This document shows, in pieces, positions 13,910 through 16,854 of a stretch of DNA of 16,854 nt. Position 1 is the stretch's first letter. Each line of letters starts with the position of its first letter. The stretch spans positions 1-16,854 of the forward strand of contig DPWD01000397.1 in the NCBI GenBank assembly GCA_003526465.1, written 5' to 3'. A program made the translations under genes and the position numbers. Below the pieces are notes generated by a model. It was given only the letters and a program-made list of their open reading frames with translations. It searched no databases and was not told the origin of the DNA. Source of the stretch: Hyphomonadaceae bacterium (GTDB lineage Bacteria > Pseudomonadota > Alphaproteobacteria > Caulobacterales > Aquidulcibacteraceae).

Positions 13910-14835
13910 CGCAACCATCTTGGCTTTCTACGTTTTCGATAAGGGATGGCGTCGTCCACTATCATGACACCGGGGCGCGCATCCGACTTAACGGTGCGCT
14001 GATGCGCGACGTGTTTGCTTGGCTCACCTATTATGTTCCGATCCGGCTCAACGCGGCCATTCGTCAAATCGTTAGGCCAGGACCCCGCCTTTGGTTCATG
14101 CCGAAGCCCCCGCCGCCCTGGTATCTCATTTGGAACGCAAGCGCCTGGATCGGCGCGCGCGCGGCATTGTCGCCGGAAAAGGCTGATGTCTGCGTTTACT
14201 TCGAGGACGCCACTTGGGTATCGGCGAGCGATGCGGCGCTCCTTCAATGCATCAACGGTCGGTGCCGCGATGTTTCCAAGACGCGCGTGGGCGAGGTATT
14301 CGCGGCGGTTTTCGGTTACGAGCTTCTGATCGATCCAGAGCGCGCCGAGGGCGCCGCCGTGGAAAAGGGCGAGCTCAACGGCGCCCACGATGGTGCAATT
14401 GTCCATTGTCCGACGCCGCGCAAGTCCGGACGCGTATATCAAAAGCTGATCGAAACCGGCGAGGGCGATCTGGTCGAGGATCTGCGCACGCCTTGTGTCG
14501 GCGGCGAACCGGTCCTCGTCTTCATCAAGCGGCGAAGCCGCAATGAGCGTTTTGCCAATACCAACACGGATGTGGCGCTCGCTGATGTGCAAAGCGTGTT
14601 TTCAGCCGACGAACTGAAGCGCATCCGCACCTTTGTGCGCGAGATGCAGCTCGATTGGGGTGGGCTCGATATTCTTCGCGAGCGCCAGAGCGGGCGGCTC
14701 TACATTGTCGACGTCAACAAGACCGACATGCCGCCCTTGAAGTTGCGCTTCTTCGACAAGATGAGAGCGAGCCGGCAATTGGGGAAGGCGCTGCAAGAAC
14801 TGGTGTGCGCCATGAATGAGCGAGGCGCAGCGTGA
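13906..14835 (+). CDS. Unrecognised ATP-grasp-like protein
   Basis: I do not recognise this 309-residue protein as a named family. The C-terminal third has features of an ATP-grasp active site: VLVFIKRRS (about 204-212, a lysine-bearing strand), LDWGGLDILRERQSGRLYIVDVNKTDMPPL (about 247-276, with Asp-x-Asn at 269-271). It also has an N-terminal half rich in aromatics (WLTYYVPIRLN, PPPPWYLIWN) without a signal peptide. ATP-grasp enzymes join a carboxylate to an amine or thiol using ATP. It overlaps the esterase gene by ATGA and the metallo-hydrolase gene by GTGA, so it belongs to one translation-coupled unit with them. The fold assignment is tentative. Confidence 0.65.
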   Translation: MTQPSWLSTFSIRDGVVHYHDTGARIRLNGALMRDVFAWLTYYVPIRLNAAIRQIVRPGPRLWFMPKPPPPWYLIWNASAWIGARAALSPEKADVCVYFEDATWVSASDAALLQCINGRCRDVSKTRVGEVFAAVFGYELLIDPERAEGAAVEKGELNGAHDGAIVHCPTPRKSGRVYQKLIETGEGDLVEDLRTPCVGGEPVLVFIKRRSRNERFANTNTDVALADVQSVFSADELKRIRTFVREMQLDWGGLDILRERQSGRLYIVDVNKTDMPPLKLRFFDKMRASRQLGKALQELVCAMNERGAA

Positions 14836-15752
14836 TCCCGTTTCGCAAGAATTTCGTGTTCGAGTACGAAAAACCACAGGTCGTATCGCCTTTGATCCGG
14901 CGTGTGGTCGCGCGAAACGGTGGGCGGTTCACCGGGCCCGGCACGGGTACGCTCATCATTGGACACGGGATCGTCGCGGTTGTGGATCCTGGTCCCGATC
15001 GTGACGATCATTTCGAGGCCTTGCAGGCGGCGTTGGCCGGAGAGCGCGTGTCGCACGTGCTGGTCACGCATCAGCATATCGACCATTCCTCATGGGGCCG
15101 GCGCCTGGCGGACGCTTACGGCGCGCTCTTGTGCGGCAGCGTTGGCGTCGTCACAGACGAACATGGCGGCGCCGTTCGCGAAGAAGCAGGTGACGACGAT
15201 CGGTTTTCCCCGGATGTGGAGCTTCGCGACAATTGGAGCGCTCACGGGGAGAACTGGACGCTCAGCGCGGTGCATACGCCAGGACACACGGCCACACACT
15301 ATTGCTTCGCCGTCGAGGAGGAAAACACACTCCTTTGCGGCGATCACATCATGGCCTGGTCGACAAGCATCGTCAGTCCGCCCCACGGACACATGGGCGA
15401 TTATTTGACCAGTCTCGCGCGCACGCGCGACGCCAATTTCGATCGCCTCATTCCAACCCACGGCGCCGACATTGTAGACCCCGACCAATTCATCGAGGCC
15501 TATATCGCCCACCGCCTCGGGCGCGAGCGCGATATCCTGGACCTCGTGCGCGCTGGCGTCTCGCAGACGAAGGACATTGTGCAAGTGCTCTATGCCGATA
15601 TCGATCGCGCGCTCCATCCGGCGGCGATGCATTCGGTATGGGCTCATCTTATCCATTTGACGGAGCAGGGGTCTGTGGTCGCGTCACCTGCGCCCGGACT
15701 CGATGCGCATTATAGCCCCGCCGAACAAACCTCGCAGGAGCCATGGGTGTGA
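14832..15752 (+). CDS. MBL-fold metallo-hydrolase
   Basis: The 306-residue protein is a metallo-beta-lactamase-fold hydrolase resembling the LACTB2/glyoxalase II-like group. It has the metal ligands HQHIDH at 80-85 (H80, H82, D84, H85), His148 within HTPGH, Asp171 in LLCGDHIM, and His210 in IPTHGAD. A C-terminal helical winged-helix-like domain (about 225-290, ILDLVRAGVSQTKDIVQVLY) is typical of the LACTB2 type. The start GTG overlaps the previous stop as GTGA. The metal site looks intact. The substrate is unknown, and placement between an ATP-grasp-like gene and mtnP suggests a thioester or phosphoester intermediate. Confidence 0.88.
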   Translation: MIPFRKNFVFEYEKPQVVSPLIRRVVARNGGRFTGPGTGTLIIGHGIVAVVDPGPDRDDHFEALQAALAGERVSHVLVTHQHIDHSSWGRRLADAYGALLCGSVGVVTDEHGGAVREEAGDDDRFSPDVELRDNWSAHGENWTLSAVHTPGHTATHYCFAVEEENTLLCGDHIMAWSTSIVSPPHGHMGDYLTSLARTRDANFDRLIPTHGADIVDPDQFIEAYIAHRLGRERDILDLVRAGVSQTKDIVQVLYADIDRALHPAAMHSVWAHLIHLTEQGSVVASPAPGLDAHYSPAEQTSQEPWV

Positions 15753-16627
15753 AGCACTGGAAGATCGGCATCATCGGCGGCTCGGGGCTCTATGATCTCG
15801 AGCGGTTACAAGATCCGTCATGGCGTGAGATCAGTTCCCCGTGGGGCATGGCGTCTGATGCGGTGCTGGTGGGAGCGCTGGCTGGCGTCGAGCTGGTGTT
15901 TCTACCCCGGCACGGCCGTGGCCATCGTCTCGCACCCCAAGAAGTGAATGCGCGCGCAAACATTGATGCGCTGAAGCGGCTAGGCTGCACCGATGTGCTG
16001 GCTGTCTCGGCGGTGGGTTCGCTGCGAGAGGACCTGGCGCCAGGCCGGCTGACCGTCGCGCGCCAATACATTGACCGCACGCGCCAACGACCGGCGAGCT
16101 TTTTCGGTGAGGGCGTCGTCGCACACGTTTCACTTGCTGACCCGGTTTGTCCAAGGCTCAGCCGCTTGATCATCGAGGCGGGCCGCAGCGCTGGCGCCGA
16201 TATCGCCGATCAAGCGACCTATCTTGCGATTGAGGGACCGCAATTTTCAACGCGCGCTGAAAGCCGTTTGTACCGGCAATGGGGCGCCGACGTGATTGGG
16301 ATGACTTCGATGCCCGAGGCGCGTCTCGCGCGCGAGGCGGAGCTGCCCTACGCCAATCTCTGCATGGTGACCGATTATGATTGTTGGCGCAGCGCCGAGG
16401 CCAGCGTCGATGTGCCAGAGGTGTTGCGGATCATGGCCGCCAATGTCGTCAAGGCCAAGACGTTGATCGAGAGCTTCGTCGCGAACCTGCCGCGCGAGAG
16501 GGCCCCATCCCCGATCGACGCTTGCCTCGATCACGCCATCATCAGTGCGCCGGAGCATTGGAGTCCATCCGCGCGCGCTAAACTTGACGCCGTCGCCGGC
16601 CGCAGGATGAGCGCGGGGCCGCGCTAG
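15749..16627 (+). CDS. mtnP: S-methyl-5'-thioadenosine phosphorylase
   Basis: The 292-residue enzyme cleaves methylthioadenosine with phosphate to adenine and methylthioribose-1-phosphate, the entry to methionine salvage. Signature blocks are GIIGGSGLYDL, LPRHGRGHRLAPQEVNARANI (phosphate site), SAVGSL, TYLAIEGPQFSTRAES, IGMTSMPEA, and TDYDCW. The last favours methylthioadenosine over the inosine-type variants. I chose GTG 15749: AGGAG at 15736-15740 is 8 bases away and GTGA overlaps the previous stop. ATG 15743 is in frame but only 2 bases from that site. No other methionine salvage gene is visible here. The 3' end overlaps the convergent transferase gene by four bases (CTAG). Confidence 0.93.
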   Translation: MKHWKIGIIGGSGLYDLERLQDPSWREISSPWGMASDAVLVGALAGVELVFLPRHGRGHRLAPQEVNARANIDALKRLGCTDVLAVSAVGSLREDLAPGRLTVARQYIDRTRQRPASFFGEGVVAHVSLADPVCPRLSRLIIEAGRSAGADIADQATYLAIEGPQFSTRAESRLYRQWGADVIGMTSMPEARLAREAELPYANLCMVTDYDCWRSAEASVDVPEVLRIMAANVVKAKTLIESFVANLPRERAPSPIDACLDHAIISAPEHWSPSARAKLDAVAGRRMSAGPR

Positions 16628-16854
16628 AAGCGCAGACGAGCGCTCACGCGCGCCAAGCTTGCTGCATCGTCGACGTCTTCGAGTTCGCGCAACATCGCGG
16701 TTCGCCGGCCGGCGAGATTGGCGAGCACATCGGCCAGCGTGTTCGGGGTCGACCATCGCACATTCGCGAACGGCGGGTGCTTCCGGGCGCGCCGGCTTAG
16801 TCCAATCAGCCAAAGGCCGCCGTCTCTCGCGGGCCCGAGCACGGCCTCGGCGCG
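16624..16854 (-). CDS. DUF2064/TIGR04282-type transferase, 3' part only
   Basis: The last 76 residues of a minus-strand gene run off the right edge of the window. They read EAVLGPARDGGLWLIGL, then FANVRWSTPNTLADVLANL, then LRELEDVDDAASL. This is the C-terminal signature of the GT-A-like TIGR04282 (rSAM/selenodomain-associated or arsenosugar-linked) transferases: DGG-x-W-L-I-G-L, W-S-T, and E-x-x-D-V-D. The GTG at 16840-16842 is internal, because the frame continues to the window edge and fits the family. The substrate cannot be judged from this fragment. Its stop codon overlaps the mtnP stop. Confidence 0.75.
   Translation of the reverse strand, partial: RAEAVLGPARDGGLWLIGLSRRARKHPPFANVRWSTPNTLADVLANLAGRRTAMLRELEDVDDAASLARVSARLRF

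Noticed and set aside
14305..14316. Other GGTTAC or GTAAC words (for example near 5222, 6072, 10888, 14310, 15803)
   Set aside because: None has TTCG or CGAA at the 16-base spacing, and most lie inside coding sequence away from starts.
13711..14592. Minus-strand open frame of 293 codons opposite the esterase and ATP-grasp-like genes
   Set aside because: No motifs; the plus-strand genes overlap by ATGA and GTGA and carry family motifs.

Overview
The window is GC-rich, gene-dense bacterial DNA that looks alphaproteobacterial. It carries a Caulobacter-type ECF sigma factor with an NrsF (DUF1109) anti-sigma partner, and its TonB receptor and bufferin gene set resemble those of Caulobacterales/Hyphomonadales. 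I cannot name the genus. I see no rRNA, tRNA, CRISPR array or insertion sequence, and no gene-free stretch over 300 bases.

Layout: (1) 103-1286, sigF-nrsF, an ECF sigma factor and a membrane anti-sigma factor that keeps the two cysteines linked to heavy-metal sensing. (2) 1391-3620, a TVP38/TMEM64 membrane protein followed by a flavin disulfide oxidoreductase. (3) 3631-5946, a LysR regulator and two AhpD-like CxxC proteins, with two near-identical 15-bp dyads placed as shared operators. A strong hairpin follows the second AhpD gene. (4) 5991-9199 on the minus strand, a TonB-dependent receptor and then a TANGO2/NRDE protein. (5) 9397-12182 on the plus strand, a complete bufferin operon: bufA1 (DUF2282 precursor), bufB (DUF692/MNIO oxidase), bufC (DUF2063 partner), bufD (DoxX), with a small NrtS-like protein at its tail. 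(6) 12253-16627 on the plus strand, a tightly packed five-gene run: DoxX-like protein, cytosolic CE15-like esterase, unrecognised ATP-grasp-like protein, MBL-fold hydrolase and methylthioadenosine phosphorylase. (7) The window ends in the 3' part of a minus-strand DUF2064/TIGR04282 transferase.

The main result links regions 1, 4, 5 and 6. The exact motif GTAACC-N16-CGAA, which I recall as the Caulobacter SigF promoter, occurs three times, each in front of a gene start. One copy faces the TonB receptor, one faces bufA1 (these two are back to back), and one faces the five-gene run ending in mtnP. The working model is a local SigF heavy-metal regulon. It would consist of a metal-responsive sigma/anti-sigma pair, an outer-membrane receptor, a copper-buffering modified peptide, and a five-gene operon of unknown role that I do not recognise as a described SigF target. 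The motif matches and spacings are read directly from the sequence. The SigF and metal assignments rest on knowledge of Caulobacter, and the extended regulon is inference.
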